From Candidatus Scalindua japonica (lineage in GTDB: Bacteria > Planctomycetota > Brocadiia > Brocadiales > Scalinduaceae), in the NCBI RefSeq assembly GCF_002443295.1, contig NZ_BAOS01000013.1, forward strand, positions 62,001-126,000: DNA of 64,000 nt. The letters are read 5' to 3'. Each line of letters starts with the position of its first letter. Positions within the stretch are counted from its first letter, which is position 1. This document shows, piece after piece, positions 25,461 through 33,876 of this stretch. The translations under genes were made by a program, and so were the position numbers. The notes under the pieces were generated by a model. It was not told where the DNA came from. It was given only the letters and a program-made list of their open reading frames with translations, and searched no databases.

Positions 25461-26645
25461 ATGAGAAAAGTTTATATGGATCATATGTCAACAACACCTA
25501 CTGATCCGAGAGTAGTAGAAGAGATGTTGCCTTTTTTTACAGAAAATTTTGGTAATCCCTCTTCTCACCTTCATTCATATGGACTCAGAGCAAAAAAAGC
25601 TGTCGACGAATCAAGGGCAAAAGTTGCCGACCTGATTAATGCCAAACCGGAGGAGATAATCTTTACCTTTACGGGAAGTGAATCCAACAATCTTGCTTTA
25701 AGAGGCCTGGCCCTTGCAAACAGAGATAGAGGAAAACACATAATTGTTTCAGAAGTTGAACATTACTCAATCTTATACACTGCACGGGAACTCGAAAAAG
25801 AGGGTTTCAGGGTCTCATATATCAAGGTAAACAAAGATGGCCTGATAGACCCTGAAGATGTTGCCAAAGCTATAAACAAGGACACCTTCCTTGTCTCTAT
25901 AATGCATGCAAATAATGAGATAGGGGTAATCCAACCAGTAGAGGAGATAGGCAAGATAACAAAAGAGAAGGGCCTCATATTCCATACCGACGCGATTGCA
26001 ACGGCAGGAGTTATCCCGGTAAATGTTACAGAGCTTGGTGTAGATTCTTTAAGCCTGACTTCACACACATTTTATGGCCCAAAAGGTATCGCAGCCCTGT
26101 ATGTAAAAGAGGGAACTGAAATTGTATCTATAATAAAAGGTGGAGCTCAGGAAGGCGGCCTCAGGCCTGGTACTGACAACATACCTGCAATTGTCGGAAT
26201 GGGTAAGGCTGCTGAGCTTGCCAAAACGGAAATGACTTCACGAATAGAACACCTTATCCCACTTCGTGACAAAATCATCAATGCACTTCCTGAAAAGATA
26301 AAATATCTCCATTTTACCGGGCATCTGACACAAAGACTTCCCGGACACGTTAGTTTCTGGATATCTTTTGCAGAAGGAGAATCACTTGTTTTATTTTTAA
26401 ATTATAAAGGTATCGCCATTGCGAGTGGCTCTGCCTGCAGCTCACCCGATCTTCAGGCATCTCACGTTCTTACAGCTATAGGTGTGCCTCCGGACGTATG
26501 TCACGGATCAATTACCGTAAGTCTTGGAAAAGATAACACGGAAGAAGATGTTGATTATTTCCTTGAGACACTACCAAAAGTAATAGACAGATGCTGGCAA
26601 ATGTCACCCCTTTATGAAGACGAAATGAAAAAAGAGCTGACTTAG
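25461..26645 (+). CDS. NifS/IscS-like protein without the PLP lysine
   Basis: 394 residues with the full fold of class V aminotransferase-type cysteine desulfurases: YMDHMSTTPTDPRV at the start, GSESNNLAL, SEVEHYSI, HANNEIGVIQP and the catalytic cysteine loop SGSACSS (Cys326). Two cofactor residues differ. The Schiff-base lysine of the SxHKxYGPKG motif is Thr203 (TSHTFYGPKG), and the Gln that follows HTDA is absent (HTDAIATAG). A normal PLP-dependent desulfurase would not work without that lysine. It may be a non-canonical or scaffold protein, or part of a lysine-less subclade. The codon (ACA versus AAA) is one base away from Lys. It lies in the redox gene set, possibly in Fe-S or sulfur handling. 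Confidence 0.8.
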   Translation: MRKVYMDHMSTTPTDPRVVEEMLPFFTENFGNPSSHLHSYGLRAKKAVDESRAKVADLINAKPEEIIFTFTGSESNNLALRGLALANRDRGKHIIVSEVEHYSILYTARELEKEGFRVSYIKVNKDGLIDPEDVAKAINKDTFLVSIMHANNEIGVIQPVEEIGKITKEKGLIFHTDAIATAGVIPVNVTELGVDSLSLTSHTFYGPKGIAALYVKEGTEIVSIIKGGAQEGGLRPGTDNIPAIVGMGKAAELAKTEMTSRIEHLIPLRDKIINALPEKIKYLHFTGHLTQRLPGHVSFWISFAEGESLVLFLNYKGIAIASGSACSSPDLQASHVLTAIGVPPDVCHGSITVSLGKDNTEEDVDYFLETLPKVIDRCWQMSPLYEDEMKKELT

Positions 26646-26793
26646 GGTCCGAGAAAAAAGCTTCTCATTTTCAGGCCATCTTTATCCGATCTTCACTCAC
26701 TGAATCCTCAGCGTAACTTAGGTTACGCTTGTGGTTGAGTTCAATCAAATCGAACAAATCGATCCTGAACCTGAGTACGGAAAAATTGGGAAG
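26646..26793. terminator. Convergent intergenic region with hairpin
   Basis: AGCGTAAC (26710-26717) and GTTACGCT (26722-26729) form a tight hairpin. The outer segments starting GGGTCCGAGAAAAAA and ending TTTTTTTCTGAGACCC are also roughly inverted, so the whole region can fold. It probably ends transcription from both sides. Confidence 0.5.
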
Positions 26794-27591
26794 TTATTTT
26801 TTTCTGAGACCCTCAGGTTTTGTTTCTGGTGTAGAAAGATAAAATTTTCTTTTTGAACAACTGTTCCAACTATCTGATTTGTATTTCTTTCTTGCTAATT
26901 CCAGAGCCTCTAACTTTTCTCTGTTATACAAATTCCTATCATTAACGCTTGCGTTGAAATATCTGGAAAAACTGTGTTTTATTGAATCCCTCAACTCTTT
27001 CTCAGGTATTTCAATGTATGTGATTTTCTTCATTAAATCATCAGTTTCCGGTTTTTGATTAAAACAATTTGAATATTTTTCAGTATTGATTCCGGTCAGT
27101 ATTGAACCATGCTGAAGTAGTTTTCCTTTGACCCTTACCTGGGCGCTACCGACAAATTTTTTCCGGTTGATTGTGAGTTCATTAAATGATGTCTCCTGGA
27201 AACAAACGGGATTATCTCTGTTTCTGGTATTCAACTTATTCATTTCCGGTTTTAACCCTAAAGCTCTTAAACCCTGAGTTATAGCACTGCTGATAATCTT
27301 ATATGATTCTACAATCGACCTGGGCATCATTTCCTTATCAACAATAAAGGCATAGGTAAGTTCTTTTTCGTGAAGAACGGCTTTCCCTCCCGTAATTCTC
27401 CTGACAACATCAATACTGTTTTCAGCACAATATTCCAGATCTATTTCATGCACATCTTGATACCTGCCAATCGAAACCGCACCTGGCTCCCATTGGTAAA
27501 ATCTAAGGACTGGTACTTTCGAAGAGAGAAGTATCTCGTCTATTGCCATATTTGTATAGGCGTCATTAAATCCTGTGTCGATAAAATCCAT
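26794..27591 (-). CDS. lipM: Octanoyltransferase/lipoate ligase family protein (LipM-like)
   Basis: 265 residues of the biotin/lipoate protein ligase fold. It has RRITGGKAVLH (64-74), the NPVCFQ segment with Cys130, and KKFVGSAQ...LLQHGSIL. The placement of Cys130 in an xCF motif before the GSAQ block matches LipM, which transfers octanoyl groups through a cysteine thioester, more than LplA, which lacks that cysteine. It makes octanoyl-GcvH or octanoyl-E2, the substrate of LipA. It lies downstream of lipA and the gcv genes on the same strand, so it likely serves glycine cleavage H-protein. Confidence 0.82.
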   Translation of the reverse strand: MDFIDTGFNDAYTNMAIDEILLSSKVPVLRFYQWEPGAVSIGRYQDVHEIDLEYCAENSIDVVRRITGGKAVLHEKELTYAFIVDKEMMPRSIVESYKIISSAITQGLRALGLKPEMNKLNTRNRDNPVCFQETSFNELTINRKKFVGSAQVRVKGKLLQHGSILTGINTEKYSNCFNQKPETDDLMKKITYIEIPEKELRDSIKHSFSRYFNASVNDRNLYNREKLEALELARKKYKSDSWNSCSKRKFYLSTPETKPEGLRKK

Positions 27592-27703
27592 TTTATTGTG
27601 AACAAGTGAAAAGTTACTACCCGCTTGAATGACAAAGTCGGACAGGAAGTTTGAAATGAGCTAAAGTTCTGTGAACGTTCTTGTTAACTTTAAGCACTTT
27701 AGT

Positions 27704-28594
27704 TTACTTATGGCACTTCAAACTTGTTTTGAGGCTATGCCGCGTTATCTCATTCGCGTGATAACTGCTCCTGACAAGTGGTCCGGAAAAAACATGTGAA
27801 AACCCCATCTCTAATGCTTCTTCTTTTAACTCATTAAATTCCCGGATAGTGTAATATTTTATTACTTCTGATAAATCTGTTCCCGGCTGAAGATACTGTC
27901 CGATAGTCAGGATTACAACGCCTGCTCTCCTTAAATCATGTAATGTTTCCAGGATCTGTTCCTTTGTTTCTCCCAGCCCAATCATTAAGCCGGATTTAAT
28001 CAATGACAGGTAATTACCCGCATGTTCTAATACTTTTAGAGAAAGATTGTAACTCCCTCCTGGTCGTACACATGGAAAGAGGTCCCGTACTACCTCTATA
28101 TTATGATTGAAGATGTATGGTTTTGAATCGAGGACACACTCCAATAGTTTTAAATCTCCTTTGAATTCAGGTGTCAGTATCTCAATCTGACACTCAGGTG
28201 AGAGCTTTCGAATCTCAATTACCGTATTATAGAAATGTTCTGCACCTGAATCATGAAGATCATCTCTTGTGACTGAGGTTATCACCGCGTAACTCAGACC
28301 AAGATTTTTAATAGCTTCTGCAATTTTTCGGGGCTCCTGTTTTTCCAACTCTTCCGGCCGACCGGTACGGATGTTACAATAGAAACATTTCCTGGTGCAG
28401 ACATCACCCATTATCAGGAATGTCGCGGTACCTCTCCCATAGCACTCTGCAATATTCGGACATTTTGCTTCTTCACATACAGTGTTTATATTATTCTCTT
28501 TCAGAGTAGACTTTATTCGATTGTAGGTTATACCGGAAGGAATTCTCACTTTAAGCCAGTCCGGATGATGTCTACGTCTTATGTGGAATGCCAT
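27704..28594 (-). CDS. lipA: Lipoyl synthase
   Basis: 296 residues. The auxiliary 4Fe-4S cysteines are C40, C45 and C51 (CEEAKCPNIAEC) and the radical-SAM cysteines are C66, C70 and C73 (CTRKCFYC). The C-terminal RSSYHA, whose Ser ligates the auxiliary cluster, is present. It inserts two sulfurs into octanoyl groups on carrier proteins. The start overlaps the end of gcvPB by 16 bp, showing tight coupling with glycine cleavage. Confidence 0.97.
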   Translation of the reverse strand: MAFHIRRRHHPDWLKVRIPSGITYNRIKSTLKENNINTVCEEAKCPNIAECYGRGTATFLIMGDVCTRKCFYCNIRTGRPEELEKQEPRKIAEAIKNLGLSYAVITSVTRDDLHDSGAEHFYNTVIEIRKLSPECQIEILTPEFKGDLKLLECVLDSKPYIFNHNIEVVRDLFPCVRPGGSYNLSLKVLEHAGNYLSLIKSGLMIGLGETKEQILETLHDLRRAGVVILTIGQYLQPGTDLSEVIKYYTIREFNELKEEALEMGFSHVFSGPLVRSSYHANEITRHSLKTSLKCHK

Positions 28595-29988
28595 GTTAAT
28601 TTGGGTTTCCTTGCAGCATGGACAGTATCGATCCTTCCAATTGGCGCCTTCAGTGGGGCCTTTGTCAGTTTCTCGGGATCGGATTCTGCCTCTTCTTTAA
28701 TTACCTTCATTGCTTCTATAAATGCATCTAGATTCTCTTTTGACTCTGTTTCTGTAGGTTCAATCAACATGGCCCCTTTGATGATTAGTGGAAAATAGAT
28801 AGTTGGCGGATGAAAACCAAAATCCATAAGACGTTTGGCAATGTCATTTGTTGTTACGCCGTCTGGCATCAAGCTGTCATCTATTACAAATTCATGCTGA
28901 CATATACGGTCATAATGCAGATGATAGTGCTCCTTCAGTTTCTCCTTCATATAATTTGCGTTCAGTACAGCATTTTCAGCAATATTTCTTAAACCTGAAG
29001 CCCCGATAGACCTGATGTAAGAGTAAGCCCTGAGAAGAATTCCAAAATTTCCGTAAAAAGAGTGTACTTTTCCGATAGAATCTTTTGATTGTTCAAATCC
29101 CAGTTTTTCGTTCTTTTTAATAATCCTGGGATTCGGCAGAAACGGTTCCAGCTCTTTCTTGACACCAACAGGACCGGAACCTGGGCCTCCCCCGCCATGA
29201 GGTGTAGAAAATGTTTTATGCAGATTCAGATGTACTATGTCTATCCCGAAATCTCCCGGTTTGACTACTCCCAGCATTGGATTCATATTGGCGCCATCAA
29301 GGTAACACAGCCCTCCATAGTCATGAATTATTTTTGTAATTTTCAGAATATTTTCGTCAAATATTCCTAATGTATTCGGATTTGTTATCATAATACCCAC
29401 AATATCTTTGCCCATATTTTGCCGCAGATCGTCAAGGTCAATCCCACCGCTTGAACTTGACTTTACATGAAGTGGCTCAAACCCGCACAGTGAAACAGAA
29501 GCTGGATTTGTACCATGGCAGGAGTCTGGAATTATGACCTTTGTACGCCTCTCACCTAACTTCTGAAACCATGCTTTCATTATCATTATTCCTGTTGATT
29601 CGCCGTGTGCTCCGGCAGCAGGTTGTGTTGAGAAGGCGTGCATTCCAGTAATCTCACAAAGGTACTGCTGTAACTGATGTATTATTTCCAGTGTTCCTTT
29701 ATTGTGTTGTGACAAAGGGTGTATGTTAAATTCCGGGATTTTAGCTGCTACCTCATTTATTTTTGGATTATACTTCATGGTGCAGCTACCCAACGGATAG
29801 GGGCCGTTATCCACGCCAAAGTTATATTTAGAGAGATTTGTGTAATGTCTGATTATCTCTACTTCAGAGAGTTCAGGTATATTCAGATCGATCCTCTTTA
29901 AATTCTCCGGGATATTAGTTTGTATGTCTAATTCACTTATATTGAATGAACTACTTCCCTCTTTTGATTTTTCATTGAGTAATTTCAT
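28579..29988 (-). CDS. gcvPB: Glycine dehydrogenase (decarboxylating) subunit 2
   Basis: 469 residues, usual for the split P-protein. PLP-binding features are FSTQPAAGAHGE, DSCHGTNPASV, LDGANMN and Lys258 in HLNLHKTFSTPHGGGG, which forms the Schiff base. With GcvPA it decarboxylates glycine and loads the methylamine on lipoyl-GcvH. It overlaps gcvPA by 17 bp and lipA by 16 bp. In an autotroph the system may run toward glycine synthesis; direction cannot be told from sequence. No gcvT is in the window. Confidence 0.97.
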   Translation of the reverse strand: MKLLNEKSKEGSSSFNISELDIQTNIPENLKRIDLNIPELSEVEIIRHYTNLSKYNFGVDNGPYPLGSCTMKYNPKINEVAAKIPEFNIHPLSQHNKGTLEIIHQLQQYLCEITGMHAFSTQPAAGAHGESTGIMIMKAWFQKLGERRTKVIIPDSCHGTNPASVSLCGFEPLHVKSSSSGGIDLDDLRQNMGKDIVGIMITNPNTLGIFDENILKITKIIHDYGGLCYLDGANMNPMLGVVKPGDFGIDIVHLNLHKTFSTPHGGGGPGSGPVGVKKELEPFLPNPRIIKKNEKLGFEQSKDSIGKVHSFYGNFGILLRAYSYIRSIGASGLRNIAENAVLNANYMKEKLKEHYHLHYDRICQHEFVIDDSLMPDGVTTNDIAKRLMDFGFHPPTIYFPLIIKGAMLIEPTETESKENLDAFIEAMKVIKEEAESDPEKLTKAPLKAPIGRIDTVHAARKPKLTWHST

Positions 29989-31261
29989 CTAAAACCCTGT
30001 CTATGTATTCTTTTGGTGTCATCTCCGTACAGCAAACCAGATAGCAATTTTCAAGATCCGGATAATATTTTTCTAAAGAGATACCAATTTCAATATGAGA
30101 TATTTTTGACTGAATATCCTTACGGATCCTTACAACAAATTCGTTAAAAAAAGGCTTATCAAAAACCAGATCAACACCTTCAATCTGGTTTAATTTGTCT
30201 GCAAAGTAAATGGCCAGTTGATTATTTAACCTCGCAAGTTTGCCAAGATTCTTTCCATAAGTAACAAGGTATACCGATGCAGCAAGCATACAGAGTCCCT
30301 CGTTCGTGCAGATATTACTAGTTGCTTTCTCTCTCCTTATATGCTGCTCTCTTGTACAGAGAGTAAGCGCAAAGCCTCTTTTGCCATGTATATCAACGGT
30401 TTCTCCCGCAAGTCTCCCCGGAATCTGTCTTACATAATCCTGTTTAACAGCAATGATACCCAGTCCTGGCCCCCCAAAATTCATTGGATTGCCAAAAGAT
30501 TGCCCTTCCGCAGTAACAATATCAACATCATATTCTGAGAATGGTTTCAGTATTGCCCAGCTTAAGGGCTCTGTCGTTGACGTAATGAGTAATATATCTT
30601 CAGCTTTTTTTCTGATCCCGTCAAGGTTTTCAATTAAGCCAAAGAAATTAGGGTTTTGGATTATTATCGCTGCAGATCCATCTGTTTTAAAATCAGAAGT
30701 TAAGCCATCTTTAATATCCACCTCTACAATTCTGATTTCACTAGCCCTGGCATATGTCTCCAGGACTTCACGATATAACGGGTTTAATGCATGTGATACA
30801 AGCACCTGTTTTTTCCCTTTTATCCTTGTCGAGAGTATCATTGACTCCGCAAGGCCGGTAGCGCCATCATACATAGAAGCATTGGAAACATCCATACCCG
30901 TCAACTCGCAGATCATACTCTGGTATTCAAATATGGCCTGGAGAGTTCCCTGACTAATTTCAGGTTGATAAGGGGTGTATGCAGTGCTGAATTCACCTCG
31001 CGATGTTACAGCGTTTACTGTTGACGGAATATAATGATTGTAATTGCCACCACCTAGAAAAGAGACATGTCTTCTATTTTTTTTTGAGATATTTTCCAGT
31101 TCACGTAAAAGTTCAAATTCTGACAACTGGTCGGGTATTCGTAATGGATTGCGAAGAATAAGACTATCCGGAATATCTTTGAACAGATCCATAACATCCT
31201 GAACGCCAATATCTTTTAACATTAATGCTCTATCATTATCTGTATTTGATATATAGTCCAT
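29972..31261 (-). CDS. gcvPA: Glycine dehydrogenase (decarboxylating) subunit 1
   Basis: 429 residues. It opens MDYISNTDNDRALMLKDIGV and holds SFLGGGNYNHYIPSTVNAVT, TAYTPYQPEISQGTLQAIFE and GQSFGNPMNFGGPGLGI, all marks of GcvPA. It forms the alpha half of the P-protein heterotetramer with GcvPB. Its start directly abuts the stop of gcvH, making gcvH-gcvPA-gcvPB-lipA one operon. Confidence 0.97.
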   Translation of the reverse strand: MDYISNTDNDRALMLKDIGVQDVMDLFKDIPDSLILRNPLRIPDQLSEFELLRELENISKKNRRHVSFLGGGNYNHYIPSTVNAVTSRGEFSTAYTPYQPEISQGTLQAIFEYQSMICELTGMDVSNASMYDGATGLAESMILSTRIKGKKQVLVSHALNPLYREVLETYARASEIRIVEVDIKDGLTSDFKTDGSAAIIIQNPNFFGLIENLDGIRKKAEDILLITSTTEPLSWAILKPFSEYDVDIVTAEGQSFGNPMNFGGPGLGIIAVKQDYVRQIPGRLAGETVDIHGKRGFALTLCTREQHIRREKATSNICTNEGLCMLAASVYLVTYGKNLGKLARLNNQLAIYFADKLNQIEGVDLVFDKPFFNEFVVRIRKDIQSKISHIEIGISLEKYYPDLENCYLVCCTEMTPKEYIDRVLDEITQ

Positions 31262-31648
31262 TTATTCAATCCCTGTAAGGAACTTATTATACTCTTCAGC
31301 ACTCATAAGCTTATCCAACTCAACTTTATCCTTTACTTTTAATTTTGCTATCCAGCCCCCTTCGAACGGCTCCTTATTAACAAGTTCAGGTGAACTCTCA
31401 AGGACATTATTAGTTTCCACTATCTCACCGTTTATGGGGCAGAAAACATCGCTTACGGATTTCACACTTTCAACAACACAGAGGTTACCGTTCTGCTCAA
31501 TCTGTTTACCTGTCTCAGGTAATTCCACAAACACTACATCCGTAAGTTGCTCCTGGGCAAAGTCTGTAATCCCTATGGTTACAATATCACCGTCGATCTT
31601 AACCCATTCATGTTCTTTCGTGTATTTTCGGTCTATAGGATTTTCCAT
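31262..31648 (-). CDS. gcvH: Glycine cleavage system H protein
   Basis: 128 residues, normal length. The lipoyl-bearing lysine is K63 in VVESVKSVSDV. It also has YTKEHEWV near the start and the PxNGEIVETN loop. The lipoyl arm shuttles the aminomethyl group between P and T proteins. It heads the gcv operon; an AGAGGAG ribosome site precedes the ATG. Confidence 0.97.
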   Translation of the reverse strand: MENPIDRKYTKEHEWVKIDGDIVTIGITDFAQEQLTDVVFVELPETGKQIEQNGNLCVVESVKSVSDVFCPINGEIVETNNVLESSPELVNKEPFEGGWIAKLKVKDKVELDKLMSAEEYNKFLTGIE

Positions 31649-31927
31649 TATTACTCCTCTGCATGATCTTTAAAGTCGTGTACTTTTCAATAAGGCAATT
31701 CCATCTATCACGATTTAATCCTAAATAGTGTATAAAATCAAGATTTAAAAGTACAATACCGTTGCGATGGAGAGGTTTAAGAAAAAAACAGTGTTAAAAA
31801 GAAAAGGTGAAATAGAATTTATTTCTTACATGATAGGAAATTTGATAATGTATGTATTTTGATCGTCAAGAGATCAAGAGATAATTAAAAGAGATTATAT
31901 CAGAATAGTTTTATTCCATATCAGCGT

Positions 31928-32106
31928 CATCCGGTTAGGTTTTTGCATATTGCAAATTAATGCTCCAAAACTGTCATTCCCGCATGCTTTAAGCGGGAAT
32001 CCAGATTGAACGAGTCACATAGATACCCGATAAAGGAATTCCTGCCCGAATAGGTACAGGCGGGCGGGTATGACAAAAGCGGTATACGCAAAAACCTAAC
32101 CGGATG
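31928..32106. mobile_element. MITE-like repeat with 19-bp perfect terminal inverted repeats
   Basis: CATCCGGTTAGGTTTTTGC (31928-31946) is exactly inverted at 32088-32106, and an outer TCAG/CTGA adds to the match. Inside is a second palindrome (CATTCCCGCATGCTTTAAGC, continuing GGGAATCC) and a GCCCGxxTAGGxACAGGCGGG segment like the one near 3890. The surrounding 31649-32277 interval has no gene. Confidence 0.65.
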
Positions 32107-32277
32107 CTTCTGATTTCAATATTTAAATATTTTTGTTAAGTGACTAATACTACTTTTTGAACCTGTTATCAAGTCCAATCCCTAATCTGCAATTTTGAGT
32201 TTATAGAAATAATCCAGTTTCTTTTGATTATATAGCGTTTTAAAACTAAAGAACCATATTTTTTCAAACAATTTTTC

Positions 32278-32616
32278 TTATACCGCAGTATCTCCCTGTT
32301 CACCAGTGCGGACTCGGTATGCGTTCATGACATCATAAACAAATATCTTTCCATCTCCAATACTGCCGGTCTGAGAAACTTCCATAATGGTCTGTACTGT
32401 TTTATCAAGATCTTCATCAGGAACAACAATTTCAATCTTGACCTTTGGTAGCAGATCAACATTGAACTTCTTTCCCTTCCACACTTCGCTTACTCCTTTC
32501 TGATGGCCATGTCCCTTTACTTCTGATACAGTTAAACACTCACATCCCGCTTCCTTGAGGGAATCCTGGGTCATGTTGAGTTTCTCCGGTCGAATAAATG
32601 CTTCAATTTTTTTCAT
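32278..32616 (-). CDS. glnB: PII nitrogen regulatory protein
   Basis: 112 residues with the PII patterns KKIEAFIRPEKL, the T-loop and TGSIGDGKIFVYDV. The T-loop residue at position 51, Tyr in enteric GlnB and the site of uridylylation, is Phe here (KKFNVDLLPK). Control is therefore likely by ATP, ADP and 2-oxoglutarate binding without uridylylation. PII trimers report nitrogen and carbon status to transporters and enzymes. No amtB is adjacent, which is unusual for GlnK but common for GlnB. Confidence 0.93.
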   Translation of the reverse strand: MKKIEAFIRPEKLNMTQDSLKEAGCECLTVSEVKGHGHQKGVSEVWKGKKFNVDLLPKVKIEIVVPDEDLDKTVQTIMEVSQTGSIGDGKIFVYDVMNAYRVRTGEQGDTAV

Positions 32617-32757
32617 AATTATTCTCCTCTCAATACAGTTAATAATTTAAACTCTGTCAAGCAGTTAACGGTCTAAAATCTTTTTATTGTTCCAGATGAA
32701 ATTTAGTGTACTGCGATAAGGCGCGTCAGGAGCTTCCTTAATCCTGATCTATTCAAC

Positions 32758-33525
32758 TTATACACCTACTGCATGGTATCCTGCGTCAACATGAAGAACT
32801 TCTCCGGTAATGCCACTTGCTAATTCACTGCATAAAAAAGCGGCGGTGCCACCGACTTCACTCGTCGTTATGTTTCGTTTCAAAGGGGCTTTGTCTTTCA
32901 TGCCTTCATACATATCCGAAAAATTCTTCAGGCCCCTGGCAGCAAGAGTTCTCATCGGACCTGCAGAGATCGCATTGGCACGAATGTTTTTTGGACCTAA
33001 ATCAACCGCTAAATAGCGAATACTTGATTCCAGCGCTGATTTGGCAACACCCATTACATCGTAATTCTTAACAGCTTTTTCTCCACCAATATATGAAAGA
33101 GCTATTATAGACCCTCCGCGTACTTCCATCAATGGCAATGCACTCCTTGATAACGCAACTAAAGAGTAACAGCTTATATCCAGAGCGAGCTTGAACCCAT
33201 CACGTGATGTGTTGATAAAACCATTAGAGAGATCCTCTTCTTTTGCAAATGCTGGAGTATGTACCAATCCGTCCAGGGCATCAACTTTGTTGCCTAATCG
33301 TTCAATAAGTTTGTCGATATCTTCATCGGATGTGACATCACACTCCCCAACATCTATTGAGTCTAAAGGTTCGAAAAGCTTCCTGACTTCATTGCCAAAC
33401 CTTTCATTTTGGTAGGTATATGCAACCTTTGCACCATGTTGCGCGAAAGATTGTGCTATTGCCCAACCAGTGCTGCGTTTGCCGGAAATATTGGCAATGA
33501 GAATTGTTTTGTCCTGAAGTAACAT
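32758..33525 (-). CDS. fabI: Enoyl-ACP reductase (NADH), FabI
   Basis: 255 residues of the short-chain dehydrogenase fold. It starts with the atypical nucleotide site IANISGKRSTGWAIAQSFAQ, and the catalytic pair is Tyr and Lys in KNYDVMGVAKSALESS. VDAGYHAVGV ends it. It performs the last reduction of each fatty-acid elongation round. It is monocistronic. Confidence 0.95.
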   Translation of the reverse strand: MLLQDKTILIANISGKRSTGWAIAQSFAQHGAKVAYTYQNERFGNEVRKLFEPLDSIDVGECDVTSDEDIDKLIERLGNKVDALDGLVHTPAFAKEEDLSNGFINTSRDGFKLALDISCYSLVALSRSALPLMEVRGGSIIALSYIGGEKAVKNYDVMGVAKSALESSIRYLAVDLGPKNIRANAISAGPMRTLAARGLKNFSDMYEGMKDKAPLKRNITTSEVGGTAAFLCSELASGITGEVLHVDAGYHAVGV

Positions 33526-33577
33526 TATTCATGCTCCTATATATTGTCTCTATAAATCTTTGTTAGTAATATTTGAG

Positions 33578-33709
33578 CTGTTCTCAATAAGTTAAGGAAT
33601 ATTTTTTATTTTGACCACCCCATTTCCCTTCCTTCTCAATGAGAGGATTAAAGTCATCGGTACTATTTGTCCGGGGAAGAGGAGAGGTTCCTTAACTTAT
33701 TGAGAACAG
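33578..33709. mobile_element. 132-bp palindromic element, 22-bp perfect ends
   Basis: CTGTTCTCAATAAGTTAAGG, continuing AA (33578-33599), is exactly inverted at 33688-33709. The 88-bp interior is non-coding. Its size and ends are those of a miniature inverted-repeat element. Confidence 0.6.
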
Positions 33710-33815
33710 ATAGTTGTAAGGTTAGATATGTTAATTGGAATAATAGATAAAATCAACTAATATTTCTAATTCTGTGAATATATTCTGGACGTCACAGATA
33801 CTAATAATTTAGAGA

Positions 33816-33873
33816 ACAGGCCTCTCTTTCGAGAGGACTCCAGTTCTGGAATCCTCTCGAAAGAGAGGCTTGT
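33816..33873 (-). terminator. Terminator of the nqr operon
   Basis: GCCTCTCTTTCGAGAGGA (33820-33837) and its exact complement at 33852-33869 form an 18-bp stem, extended by a few more pairs. It begins just after the nqrF stop codon. Confidence 0.75.
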
Positions 33874-33876
33874 CGC

